Source: Angiostrongylus vasorum
Lineage: Eukaryota; Nematoda; Chromadorea; Rhabditida; Metastrongylidae
Length of the DNA stretch: 64,000 nucleotides
Direction: 5' to 3'
Assembly (NCBI GenBank): GCA_018806985.1
Contig: JADANN010000256.1
Span: 223,501 to 287,500 of the forward strand
Under the pieces are notes generated by a model. It was not told where the DNA came from, searched no databases, and worked only from the letters and a program-made list of their open reading frames with translations. Below, piece by piece: positions 1 through 9,983 of the stretch (its first letter is position 1; every line of letters starts with the position of its first letter). The position numbers were made by a program, and so were the translations under genes.

Positions 1-390
1 CGACCCTTCTCCATGTCTGCAGTGCAGATCCCAGCACTTTTGCATTCGATTCTTTTCCTGGTGTATATCCATCCATGAAGGTCTTTGAACGTTTTGCGTG
101 TGGGTTCGTCTGTTCGTTGAGGATTGTCGTCTTGTTTGTAAGTTTCATAGAATACTGGTTGAGTCGACTCTTCCTGGAGTCTTCAAATAACCGAGCTAGA
201 GCGTTACCACTTGGATTGCAGAGTGAGCTTTTTCTCAGATAAATCTGGCACCAATTTCCCTACCTAAGTTGGATGGGTACTTGGTGAGCTCGAGGTGGAG
301 TCGACCTGCCACCATGTTTCTGGTGAACGGTATCACCACTTTTGTGCCACCCCTAAGATTGCCTTTACTGCCAGTTGCCTCGTTAATCAC
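1..390 (-). repeat. SINE-like dispersed repeat (family R2), partial
   Basis: Diverged copy of a repeat also seen at 47960-48400, with shorter tail pieces at 2740-2990, 8240-8480, 40800-41010 and 59650-59870. Shared landmarks on the + strand are a TTCCTGGAGTC-like block near 170-185 and a tract ending in CACTTTTGTGCCACCCC near 335-357. On the - strand the better copy at 48.4 kb reads TAGCACAGTGGTAATGATG, which resembles a tRNA A box, so a tRNA-derived SINE on the - strand is plausible. The B box is not convincing here. Confidence 0.45.
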
Positions 391-790
391 CGGGTAAGTC
401 AAGCTAGCACTAGTGAAGTGCAGGGAGCCAGAGCTAGATGGTGCCCTCGTCTTGCTTGAATAAGGTCAAAAAAATATCACATATTTCATGACTGGTGCTC
501 TGTTTTCAGTGTTTCAACAATGTTATGGCCTCTGGTAGCTCCGTCAGGGATATTCACGAGGAAATTGTCGAGCTCACTTAGAGAGTTGGTGATAGGTTGA
601 GTACCCTTCCATCTTCTTCCAGCTAAAACACACTCTATCTGAAATGCCGAAAGTCCCGAAAACCTACAATAGAAATATCTCAAGTAGGACAATTCAGCGA
701 TTGTCTATTAAATTGCAATAAAAACAGAATTTACACACAAATTGTAGGATTGTCCTTTACCAAAGAAGCATCACTTACACCTACGCTATC
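391..790. other. Intergenic, nothing recognised
   Basis: No reading frame, splice-like exon or repeat recognised on either strand. Short open frames here lack family features. Confidence 0.4.
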
Positions 791-1560
791 TGTTTGTAAA
801 TATTGTGCTTTCACAAAGTGTGCATAAAATTTGTCTTATAGGCTACGCTCATGTACAGTAGATTTTCAAAACTGTCCGGAATTTCCTAACAAGGCCTTGT
901 CAGATTTTATGGACTTCGCCATGCGGAAACTCGAACAAAGAAAGGTTCTTTATTTGGCACTGCTAATGAGATGGAGACTATCAACCGACAAGCTTTTAAT
1001 GTCGTCGTACGAAGAGTTCCTTTCAACGTTTCGAATTAATTTGGATTCGCCTGAATTCATTAGCATATATAGCTGCTTGCACTTTATTACTTACTGCTTG
1101 CGGAATATTGAAGAGTATCGTGGACTCTTAATTGTGTTCGTCCCTGCTTACGAAGCGAAACCGTTGGTCATTAACGCTTACGCGACGACATGACCTCTTC
1201 AGGACGGCCGTTTTCATTTATTGGAGGTTTCCCCTAAACTATCCCGACACACTTTTTGCCAAAAAACATTACAAATGAAGTGAACAGTCTCATGCCAAGA
1301 GTGTTTCCAATGCTCTTGTCCCTCCGTTTGAACGAATGGATTTTGCAGAAGGTTCGTTATAGTTTGTGTTTAGTCCAGAATGTTAAGATGAAAATGGGAA
1401 ACAAGGAAATTCGGGAAGTCGCTTTTCACCTGAATTCGAACTTGAATCCATGGAAACCTCTCCCGACAATATCGCTGCATTCGACCATGAAAGTGTCAAC
1501 CATCATGCGTTCATCTCTGGTGCTAATAGTTTCCTGATGCGGGCGTAAACCTTGGGAGAA
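790..1560 (+). pseudogene. Unassigned coding-like stretch, frame-disrupted
   Basis: An open frame at 831-1193 (120 codons; first codon not ATG) is followed by a second in another frame at 1256-1537. A third frame over 1440-1540 reads sensibly and includes SPDNIAAFDHESVN. Openness across changing frames suggests an old coding fragment with indels, or several exons. I do not recognise the family. There is no match to the transposon proteins found elsewhere in the window and no clear signal peptide. It could be chance. Confidence 0.25.
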
Positions 1561-2145
1561 ATGGACTCAGTGCCTATCCGCTATCATCGGTAAATGACAT
1601 TTATAATGAAACGTATTCGTTCAAAACAAATCAAGAGCTTGCGTTAGAATAAAAGGTATTTAAAGCAACATTTTTTGAAATCACCGGATCGTTAATTCCA
1701 AGGAACTTGAAGCATCGTCATTAAGTTTGCTATAAGATTCTTTCATGCAACAAAGGCAATCCATTTCTTAATTAGATCGTGACATGCAACCGAAATTTGA
1801 TTTTTCAATGACAATGGAAGGCAGTTCTTTTTTTTTGAAGCTAGAGAGAATTGGAATCCCAAAACACTTCAGGACGCTAGGTTTGCCTAAAAATAACAGG
1901 ATGATCTTCTTGTACTCGCCAGACGGCATCATTCCTTTAGCATTCATTCCACTACAATATTCATATAATGCTTCTCCAAGTTACCATCTCTACTTGCCAT
2001 AGTAGTATTATTTGTTGCTGTTTTTATTAACACATTCGTCATTGAACTGATCTTTTGATAATATACCGTTCACCAGGACAAATGGGTAGCTGAGTACTTC
2101 AGAAACTTTTAAAATAGACTTTGCTTTGTTTACTTTTTTTATTTA
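1561..2145. other. AT-rich intergenic, nothing recognised
   Basis: AT-rich DNA. The short frame at 1784-2002 has no recognisable motif. A stretch near 2005-2040 resembles one at 58730-58765, hinting at another low-copy repeat. Confidence 0.35.
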
Positions 2146-2332
2146 GTGCCTACCACAATTTTCACGGTAGGGTATAATGCAGGATCAACCACGACTATGC
2201 TGAGATATTCACGAAACTTGACCCCGGGCCAGATCGAACCACGATTTCCCTTTCCGGGGGTTTTGCACATTGCACACTGAGCCGTGAAGGCTATTGCTCT
2301 GCGTTTCTCTCAGCTAGGCAGACTTTTATTTA
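2146..2332 (-). repeat. Foldback-family fragment with tRNA-like module
   Basis: The left end resembles the terminal sequence of the palindromic family described at 3741-4135 (TGCCTACC..., then TATGCTGAGATATT). On the - strand a GGCTCAGTGTGCAATG segment and a GTGGTTCGATC segment lie about 35-40 bases apart, in the order of tRNA A and B boxes. No intact tRNA fold is claimed. Confidence 0.5.
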
Positions 2333-2534
2333 CCGTTTTGAGGACATGTGGATCTTGTTAATGTTAGTAGTGCTTCTTAGAAGTGTCATGAAGATTCTGC
2401 TTTATTTCAACACCACTTCAATTAATAAAGTTCACGATGAGCTGAGATATGTCAATTTAATGTAGACAGCAATTTTGTTTTTCGTTCTGCATAAAGACTG
2501 GTAATATGTTGTTTTTTAAAAAAAATAACGTCGA

Positions 2535-2670
2535 TATGATGCCGATGACACCACATCGAGAGTACGGTGGGTCGTCGACTGGGATCATCGGCTGTACGGA
2601 AGACGAAGACGTCGAAACGTTATCTTAAAAAAAGTTGTATAACAACCTCATGTAAACATGAGGATGTAAA
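2535..2670 (+). repeat. Penelope-type terminal-repeat fragment
   Basis: Related to 39310-39475 and 57150-57300, and to 56690-56800 in reverse. The shared core is ATCATCGGC followed by a short hairpin (GACG 2602-2605 with CGTC 2610-2613) and GAAACGTT. The CTGAGGA seen in the 39.4-kb copy is CTGTACGGA here. It continues to a CCTCATGT tail. The assignment to Penelope rests on a similar repeat lying beside Penelope coding sequence at 28960-29060. Confidence 0.45.
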
Positions 2671-2739
2671 CAGACCAATCCGAAGATATAATTATTCATA
2701 CGCCCACAAATTACTATTATTATTGATGTTGCTTATTTT

Positions 2740-2990
2740 ATTTTCTTTGTTTTTACACCACCACTCATCACATTTCGTGTGAATCCCTACAATACTTCCA
2801 TTTGATCGGTTTCCTCGTATCCACGATCCACGAAAATCTTCAGATTCTGGATATAGATTCGGGTGCTGCCTGATTGTTTCCCGTGTTTCTTTCTGAATGT
2901 CGTTGAGTGCTGTTCGGGTCGATTCTTCCTAGACTCCTGGGAGAACCATGTTAGGGCGTCCCGTTTATTAATCACAGGCAGCCGTCAGCT
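2740..2990 (-). repeat. SINE-like repeat (family R2), tail part
   Basis: Homologous to 8240-8480 and 59650-59870. Shared blocks are the CACATTTCGTG start, TTTGATCGGTTTCCTCGTA, and TTCCTAGACTCCTGGGA. On the - strand it ends in an A-rich AATAA-type tail (about 2705-2760), which suits a retroposed element. Confidence 0.5.
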
Positions 2991-3469
2991 TTTGTGGTCA
3001 GCATTGGAACAACGACGCCATTCTCCTCTATTATTGCCAGCATTATTGCCTTGGTTATTCCTTTTTTTATTGTTAATAATGCCACTATTGTTGCCGACAC
3101 TATTATTAGTTAATATTACTTTTATTACTTGAACACATTGGCATTGCATCAATTCGTCTTGACGAGTCATGCGATTCCAAACCGATTTTTTGTCCATTTT
3201 TTTCCTCTTTTTGCAATCGCTTAAAAGCTGTAGAGTGACTTGAAAGCATGATGACGTCAGCTAGCGTCATTCCGTAGTGTACGAATCGTTTCTATCCTCT
3301 GAAAAGAAAACTGAGGTGGTGTAGTGGAGACGCAAACACGCCCGCCCATCTCTGGGTGGCCTAAAGGACGGCTGCTTGATGATCATCTGGTCGTTATGAC
3401 GTTTAGAACTGACTACTGTATGTGTAGTGCACAAAATTCTCGAAAGTAACTCCTACGTCCGACTTTCTA

Positions 3470-3722
3470 TAAGACTAAGACTTTTTCTAAGACTCATAGA
3501 AAGCGGTGAGTGTGCAAAGACTCTGTGTTCAATATGACTGAAATTTGGGTTCAACAATTTCCCTGTTTGGTTATGGAGGCGTTTTGACCGTGTAGATCGC
3601 AGTCAACTTGACCTTTCCAGGCTCTGAGGAAGGCGAAATCCGCCGAAACGTCAGCTTGTACCTAAATAAAGAAATAAAATAACACCTCGTGTTTGCTAAA
3701 CAGAAGCAGAAAGAATTATTCT
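3470..3722 (+). repeat. Penelope-type terminal repeat with hammerhead-like motif
   Basis: Shares its start (AGACTCATAGAAAGCGG), core and end (CCTCGTGTTTGCTAAACA) with 28960-29060, which flanks Penelope coding sequence. The core holds CTGAGGA (3624-3630), a 4-bp hairpin GGCG/CGCC (3632-3635 with 3641-3644), GAAA (3645-3648) and CGTC (3649-3652). The bases before CTGAGGA can pair with those after GTC for about six base pairs. This order matches a type I hammerhead ribozyme with very short stem III, as known in Penelope-like elements. One extra A (3631) before stem II departs from the consensus. Confidence 0.5.
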
Positions 3723-3740
3723 CGAAAGTATTCTCACGTT

Positions 3741-4135
3741 TTTTATTCATTGCCTATTCTTTTTTAATGGCAAACTATTTTGTAAAATGTAACCATAATG
3801 GTGCTGAGATATTTGCAAAACGCAGGACCGCTGTGGTCTGCGTTGACGACTGAACACGCTATTACCTTTTCCGGTGGCTAACGCGCTCACCACTACACCA
3901 TGCGAGTCCTTCGTTTCGCCTTTGTCTCAGCCGTGTTATTGACATATGGTTGTTATATTATAATTACATATTACTATAGTTATGTTATTGATGTGTTAGT
4001 CTCCGGAAAGCTCAATAGCGTGTTCGGTGCCCACCACGGACACCAGCGGTCCCCAATGTTGAAAATATCTCAGCATCATTATGGTTATATTTCACATAAT
4101 ACCCTACCACCAAAAAAAATAGGCAGTAAGTAAAA
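3741..4135. repeat. Palindromic (foldback) element with tRNA-like modules
   Basis: The left arm starts TTGCCTATTCTTTTTTAATG and contains GGTGCTGAGATATTTGCAAA. The right arm is its approximate inverted complement, ending CATAATACCCTACCACC then ATAGGCAGTAA. Each arm carries a tRNA-like stretch. In the left arm, on the - strand, ATGGTGTAGTGGTGAGCGCG lies near 3880-3902, with a TTCAGTCGTC-type B-box position near 3845. Related copies lie at 2146-2332, 4136-4412, 31487-31978, 34224-34565, 55973-56345 and 57527-57988. It may be a MITE-like DNA element that captured a tRNA promoter, or two SINEs inserted head to head. Confidence 0.6.
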
Positions 4136-4412
4136 AAATGATAGCATTGTGATTTATATCACAACTCCAGTTTAATTAGGTTCGTTGCCGATTTGTGCTA
4201 TCCAGATCAGTTCCTCTAACGGTTGATTGCTGATGACAACTATATGTCAGTAACACGGCTAGGAGAAAGACGAGAGGAGGACTCGCACGGTGTGGCGCTG
4301 AAAGCATTAGCACCCAGGAAGGATAACAGTGTGTTCGGTCACAACCGCAGACACCAGTGGTCCGGAGTTTTCCGAATATCTCAACATCATTATAGTTATT
4401 TTCGACATAGTT
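4136..4412 (+). repeat. Foldback-family half element
   Basis: A single-orientation copy. It begins with the TTGTGATTTATA, GGTTCGTTGCCGATTTG and GGTTGATTGCTGATG blocks shared with 34310-34400. A decayed tRNA-like stretch follows (4283-4350), then the AATATCTCAACATCATTATAG end. Confidence 0.55.
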
Positions 4413-4424
4413 GAAATATCAAAA

Positions 4425-4735
4425 TATGTCTGTACAGCATAGCAGCGTAAACAGTTGAGAGATGAGAGCGGAGTTTTGGTAGAGTTTTGGGACTGTTATT
4501 TGACCCGCTGTTCTTTTCAACGTGCGAACGCAAACAGTGCTTGTGGGTCTCTTATGTAAAGTGCCTCTTGTGCGCCATTTTCCGTATTCGTTACTACGCT
4601 TAGATGAACATAGGGAATCATTTTTTAAAACAATAATTCATCAAGCAACCACGTTTACTTCTGCTCAGTTGCAGTATAGTTCTTCTATTTGTATGAAATT
4701 GAGTTCCCTGTAGCAATTCTAATTATAAGCATTAC
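4425..4735 (+). repeat. Dispersed repeat R4
   Basis: Diverged copy of 8805-9115 and 60180-60490. Shared blocks include a GAGTTTTGG tract, TAATTCATCAAGCAACC versus TAATTCATCTGGGGACC, and ATTGAGTTCCCTGTAG versus ATTGAGTTTCCTTCTAG. No coding content recognised. Confidence 0.5.
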
Positions 4736-4751
4736 TATTCAGATCCTTCGC

Positions 4752-4752
<1 letters not shown>

Positions 4753-4803
<51 letters not shown>
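4753..4803. repeat. (ATT)n microsatellite
   Basis: About 17 uninterrupted ATT units, directly visible. Confidence 0.97.
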
Positions 4804-4807
<4 letters not shown>

Positions 4808-4967
4808 TACGTAACTGTCCTTTCCATTCATTATTTGTTTGCCACCCTTAGTTAACATTGTCATTAATAGCTATTCGCTATAACGCTCGCTATAATGCTA
4901 TGAGCTCATTATTATTGTTACTTATTACTAAACTACTTATTGCCTTACATGGTCTAATTGAAATCAC

Positions 4968-5262
4968 ACAATCCTGTAATTTCTCTGACTCGCAGGTGAA
5001 ATCAAATTAAGCACTCGGCGTCTCTGCAGTGGCGGATTCAGTAATTCTGTCAGCACGGGCATGATCATGTTAATGCAGTGAAAGTCGAAAATGACGTCCG
5101 AAGGCTTAAATGGATAGCAGAGAAGGGTAAGTCGATGGCCGGGAGCTGCACCATCCTCTTTTTGGTGTTTACACACTCACTATAATATCAAGAATTAGTC
5201 AAAAAGGAACAAATGCTGATCGATCTTCGCAATTCATTTTTCTTAAGAAGTGTGTACGTTTG
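4968..5262. repeat. Dispersed repeat R5
   Basis: Homologous to 12895-13204. Shared blocks are a CTGCAGTGGCGGATTCAGTAATTCT-type tract, AAATGGATAGCAGAG, GTCGATGGC and ACAAATGCTGATCG. Its function and class are unknown. Confidence 0.5.
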
Positions 5263-6150
5263 CACCTCGATTAAGTCCTAAGAAAAAGATGTTTATGAAA
5301 AATTCATGAGTTTGTGAAACTGTACTCGATCTCAATGGAACGTGCGTTTCTGATTTAATCTAGCTTTGAAAGTTTGCATCGGAGAGTTGATTTAAACCGC
5401 TCGCGACGACGACGACCCTATGGTGCCCATACGTCGCCGTGCTAGTGGTTGATATGAGCACATAGGGTCGTATTCTTCTGATGGTTGCTTTGGTGCGCAA
5501 GAGTTGTTCCACCCCACTTTCCGTAATCATATTGCGGGCTATCCATAACTGCGCGATGTAGGAGATTATGGACCAGAAAAGTCATATTTTTTCACTCGAT
5601 AACTTTCAAAACGCCTGTTTTTGGAAAACTTCATTGACTTGAAATTTGACTAGTAATTAACTGTTAATCCATACTGGTCTCTATGATAATACATCATTAT
5701 TTTACAGATTGTTTGTAGATGTAAAAAGTACCAAAAAAAGGTTCAAAATAAGCTGCAAAACCCTTCCAAATGCTGACCGCAATGTATTTTTAAAATGGGC
5801 CGCAACAAAATATAGTAAATTGCATCATATATACCACTCACAACTTTAGAACGATACGGTCTTTTCTATAGTGGTTTCGTGCTTACAACCCTTCAAGTGC
5901 TTTAGTTATTGAAAAACTACCGTTTATTGTCAAAAAAACTAGCAAGCCCGCAAAGGATGGAGAATAGGTGTCGTCCTTTGCGACAGATCGCAAAAGGATG
6001 GCGTTATCGTGAATCAGATGATGAACGACTTAACTCTGAATACCAGGAATCGAGGTGCTACATGACCATGCAAAAGTGGAGTGGATTTAGTGACGAAGGC
6101 AAAAAAATACACAGTTGTACTCCTTTTTTTTGGTTTTTGAACCGTTTTTT
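5263..6150. other. Intergenic, one short low-copy repeat
   Basis: Mostly AT-rich with no supported gene. A stretch near 5890-5945 (CAAGTGCTTTAGTTATTGAAAA) resembles 15062-15112, so part of it is repetitive. The open frame at 5909-6253 runs into the X retroposon and is not credible. Confidence 0.35.
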
Positions 6151-6153
6151 TTT

Positions 6154-6545
6154 GGCCCTCCCAACGGTTTACCGCCTCTTCATGGCTCGAAGGTGTTGCT
6201 GGGTGTCGGGATACGATGTGAAGCGGGAGGATTTATTCACCAGCAGCGTCTGACAAGTTGAGAAGGAGTCCAGCATTTCCAGCTGGAAGCGCAGCTAAGA
6301 GTGAACCAATACCAAGATCTACCGCTGTCCTTGTACTAAACTAGTCGCATGGTGGTAAATCTCCCTCTGATCCACAATTGCGGCGACTGCCTGTGGTGGT
6401 GACGACCTGGGGAGATTTTTGGCTTGGCTGACCTCAATGGTCCAGGGAACTATAATGGGTAAACCAGCAAACTCCAAAAAATGGAGAATATGCGAAGGCC
6501 CGCACAACTAGTGAAGACGGGCCGTCCAAGTACCCAAGTATACAA
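6154..6545 (-). mobile_element. X retroposon (SINE-like), copy 1
   Basis: Reverse-orientation copy of the repeat at 26517-26908, 35094-35447 and 35831-37312. On the - strand it starts near TATACTTGGGTACTTGGACG, passes TAGTTGTGCGGGCC and CCCAGGTCGTCACC-like blocks, and ends AAACCGTTGGGAGGGCC before an A-rich run. No protein is encoded and no clear target duplication was seen around this copy. Confidence 0.7.
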
Positions 6546-6730
6546 GTTTTCTTTTCACATAGGTGTTGGTTAAGCAAGACGAATCAGAAGTGAATGTTAG
6601 ATATCACATTGTTAGCGAAGTGGTGCTAAAGGCACTCCTTTCCACACAACTCAAGGAAAGGATTTGGAGCTGACACGGACAGTCATGGCCAGAACAGTTG
6701 CGGCCATGTAGCACGATTTAAAGAACAAGG
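6546..6730. other. Intergenic, nothing recognised
   Basis: No gene or repeat identified. Confidence 0.3.
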
Positions 6731-7619
6731 TGGATCGAAAACGTGCTTCTTAATACTTGCTGCAAAGAAATCAGTGCAAATACATTAAAATGATATGAAT
6801 TCGTTACAAAACTTTTTTTTATGAAGAAAATGGAAAAGAAATCTGCCATTCTTCTCGTAACTTTAGTGGACAGAACGTAGTGAGCAACTGTGACATGCGG
6901 CAGAAGTAAAGTGGAGATGTAAAAGGAAGAGTTTAGAGTCGCCCCAATAAATATCAGCGGATGAGCCGTTTATTGTTATACTTGAGATGTGATTACTACT
7001 AGTTCTCTTCAAGCACTTAAATGCGGTGGTTGATGGTTAGCACTTATTCAAAAGGGTAATATCTATCCAAAAAACATTACTTATCCATAATTCATTTGTG
7101 TGATTAGAGTACTGCGTTTGTTTAGTAAAAGCCAACAGTAAGGTCGTCGTAGAAGCTTTCCAGAAGGTTCCACCTTCTGCTGTCTGCCATAGTGATTTGT
7201 AAACAAAATAAAACCATCACATCTTCATAGTAAGTCGATGACGAATTCAAGTGAGATGCCGAAAAAAATTCGTCGAATTCATACCGCCGTAATCCGCTCT
7301 CTTTAAGCATATCATATCGCTCTCTTCTACAATGCTACGGCTTTTTTTTCTGATTTGGGATATTTCAGTGATGCAGTAGTTTATCCAAAGCACTGTTGTT
7401 TTATGAGGAACTTTGAGTTGTTCTAATTCTTGTTTTTTGATTCAGCATGATCAGTCTTCAGATCAATCAACATGAAGCAAAAAGTTCCATAAGGCTCTTT
7501 TGGTGCCCTATTTTCATGATTTATACTGTGTATGTGGACGGTCTTGCTAAACCATTCCTAAGATGCATTTTGTCATGCGACGCTTTCGGTTGAATGAAGT
7601 TTAAATTGAGTAGTTAAAA
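6731..7619 (+). repeat. Dispersed repeat Y, copy 1
   Basis: Aligns in order with 16240-17395. It starts GGATCGAAAACGTGC, then AGTGAGCAACT, AATAAATATCAGCGGAT, a shared ATCTATCC...AAAACATTACTTAT tract and CAACATGAAGCAAA. A shorter reverse relative lies at 15780-15985. There is no protein with recognisable motifs, so a non-autonomous DNA transposon or unclassified repeat is likely. It runs directly into SINE S1. Confidence 0.6.
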
Positions 7620-7890
7620 CCGTGGTAAGGGGCGTGTAGCACAGTAGTCGGAGACGCCTGGCAACACACACGTGGAATCGAGTCCCGCGCCCATTGTCTA
7701 CGAAGCCTTCCATCCATTCTGTGTCGGCAAATCGGTACCAAACTTGTCTGGGGGGGATGGCAGCACTGACTCGATACATCTGTAGGCCACCGCGAGTCAT
7801 TGTAAAAGCCAGATATGCATTCAACCACCTCCAAACGATGCTTAATGAAGTACAATGCATGGAGCATCCCTCGGATTGATCAGCACCCAG
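7620..7890 (+). repeat. tRNA-derived SINE S1, copy 1
   Basis: The head (about 7628-7692) has tRNA promoter layout: an A-box-like GTGTAGCACAGTAGTCGGAG and a B-box-like GGAATCGAGTCCCGCGCC about 40 bases on. A non-tRNA body follows, including TGGCAGCACTGACTCGATAC and a GATGCTTAATGAAGT end. Copies lie at 17396-17662 (very similar), 16432-16690 and, in reverse, 15985-16200 and 58875-59135. The copy at 16.4 kb has the best A box (TTTGGCGAAGTGGTCGGAGG), closest to Leu/Ser-type tRNAs. It encodes nothing; open frames across it are incidental. Confidence 0.65.
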
Positions 7891-7950
7891 AGCCTTGTCG
7901 TTCTTATTAAATTATCCTGTGTTCTAAAACTAGTTTCATCTAAAACTATA

Positions 7951-9482
7951 GCCTCACGAAGAAAAAAAAGTGAACAAAATATTTCCTAGACACCACGATT
8001 TCAGAATTTCACTTCAGTAGAATAACGAAAATCATTCTGGTTATATGCGTTCTGTGGATTCGACTGGTTTTTATTTCAATTCATTAAGTTCACTATGAGC
8101 TGAGACACGTCGATTTGGAGAGGAAAGCAGCTCTGTTTTCACTCCATTTGAAAACTAATCACATGGTCGTTCGTGTCTCCAAAGATTGCTATTACTATTG
8201 TACTAATATTGTATTTATTTGCTTTATTTAACACCACCCGTATTTGGTCACATTTTCACATTTCGTGCGGATCCCAGCAATTCTCTTATTTGATTGGATT
8301 CCTCGTAACCACAATTCACGAAAGTCTTCAGACTCTGCGTATAGGTTGGGTTGGTTCTTGGCCATTTTCCTTTTGTCATGGATGTCAATGAATGCCGGTT
8401 GAGTCGATTGTTCCTGGAATCCTGGGATTGCCTTGTTAGGGCGTTCTTATGTCTTCATCACAGACCTTACACAGCTCTTGTGGATAGCAAAGAAGCAACT
8501 GCGCTACTCTTCCCTATCATTGTTAACATTACTGCAGTTGTTACTGACTGCTTACTGACATTTGTACCGCTCTTGTTATTTTTTAATTAACCTCATTGCA
8601 ACTTCTTGAACCTTTCGATATTTCGTCAGGCCGTCTAGAGAAGTCATATGATCGCAAACTCATTTTTTTTACTCATGTTTTCCTTTGTGATTGTTTTGCG
8701 ACATGCATTCTAGTGAATCATGAAGACCAATATTGCTTATTCCTGTTCTATCTGGGAGGCTACTGCTACAGCAATCTGTGGGCGATTCGCAAAATTCTTG
8801 ACACAGTTGAAATATCAGACCGCGTGTGTTCTGCATAGCAAGTTAAATAGATGAGAACGAAGTTTTGGGGGAGTTTTGTGCTCGTTACTTGATCCGTTTC
8901 CCTTTTCCAGGTATGAACGCCATTCGTGATTATGTTTCCTTTCTTCAAAGCAAAAATCTTCATGTTCTTTCCCATATTTGTCAACACGCTCAGTTGGACG
9001 TGGGATGTGATTTTTTAAGCAATAATTCATCTGGGGACCGCTTCGAAGTCATCTACGTTGCAATAGAAGTCATCTTTTTTTCCGGAATTGAGTTTCCTTC
9101 TAGTTGATTGCATTTTTTTTTCTCACTTCGCTCAACAGTTTTTTGTATCTTTGCTGGCATTTCTCAAAGCGATGACGACGCCATGGATAATGGAACTGTT
9201 TGGTAGAAATATGCCGACAAAGTGCATGCTCTTTTCATGCAAGTGGAACCACTTCATTATTTACTCTGGTGCGTCGATGAAGAAGTTAAGCACTCTAGTT
9301 TTAGCCTGTCGTTCCCTTTTTCGTAGCAACTGGAAGAGCTGTATTTTCATGGTTCCACTGCAGTCGAATAGAGTTCTTATGCAATAGTAGTACTTTCCAT
9401 GACCACCATTAACATTATTATTACAACTATAATAATTGTAATTGTGACTAGTACTACTATGTACTAACAACAATTGTAATTA
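7951..9482. repeat. Left part of 4.6-kb duplicated block, copy 1
   Basis: Nearly identical to 59364-60865 over the whole length. The main difference is about 30 bases near 8038-8065 (around TTCTGGTTATATGCG) that are absent from the other copy. It contains an R2 piece (8240-8480) and an R4 piece (8805-9115). No open frame has recognisable protein features. The identity continues into RTE copy A. Confidence 0.85.
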
Positions 9483-9535
9483 GGTTAGGTGGTTAATCGT
9501 GGACCAAAAGCGACCTTTGCTTCCCTGAGACGCAG

Positions 9536-9919
9536 GTGGATCCAGGGCATGGACCACCTGTTTCTGCTGCGCCGATTTGGCACATACTTTCTGCATTTAT
9601 GGGGCGTATTCATGCACGAGTGTGTGGATGCGTTCTAGTTTATGCAGATTGTACTCTACGACTCAATTCGGCCAAAAGCCTACAATCAAGTGACAGGGAA
9701 GTATATGGGAGGCGGTTAGGAGTCGCCTGCCTCCAACAAATAAGCTCCATGTCCACTCTGGGAGACCCTGGCAAGCTACCCGTGAGTACACCCAGCCCCC
9801 CACGTTCAGAGCCCAGCAAGCTATACGTGGGTATCAAAAATGCTAAACACAGCAAAAAAAAACGGGCCTCATTTCCCCCTGACCCCGAAAGTGCCCCCCA
9901 ATTTCGCAGCGTTGGGTAG
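9536..9919 (+). pseudogene. RTE upstream open frame (ORF1-like), copy A
   Basis: A 128-codon frame open from a non-ATG start. It overlaps the endonuclease frame by about 80 bases in a different phase. The same frame is at least partly open in copies B (42605-42916) and C (60912-61115), with a shared early segment [13 protein letters not shown]. elegans RTE-1 is known to have a short ORF1 overlapping ORF2. Whether this one is translated or simply sits in the 5' UTR cannot be told from three related copies. It shows no nucleic-acid-binding motif. Confidence 0.35.
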
Positions 9920-9983
9920 GACGAGTACGGAGAGGCTGTTACAATCTAAGGGTCAATGGAAGCTGCCTGGATCACGAAGAACT

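Noticed and set aside
3880..3930. tRNA gene
   Set aside because: A- and B-box-like segments are present, but the sequence is part of a dispersed palindromic repeat and no complete cloverleaf with acceptor stem and anticodon could be drawn.
7573..7879. Several 60-95 codon frames on both strands, repeated at 17362-17639
   Set aside because: They lie inside SINE S1, overlap each other on both strands and change frame between copies. They are by-products of repeat similarity.
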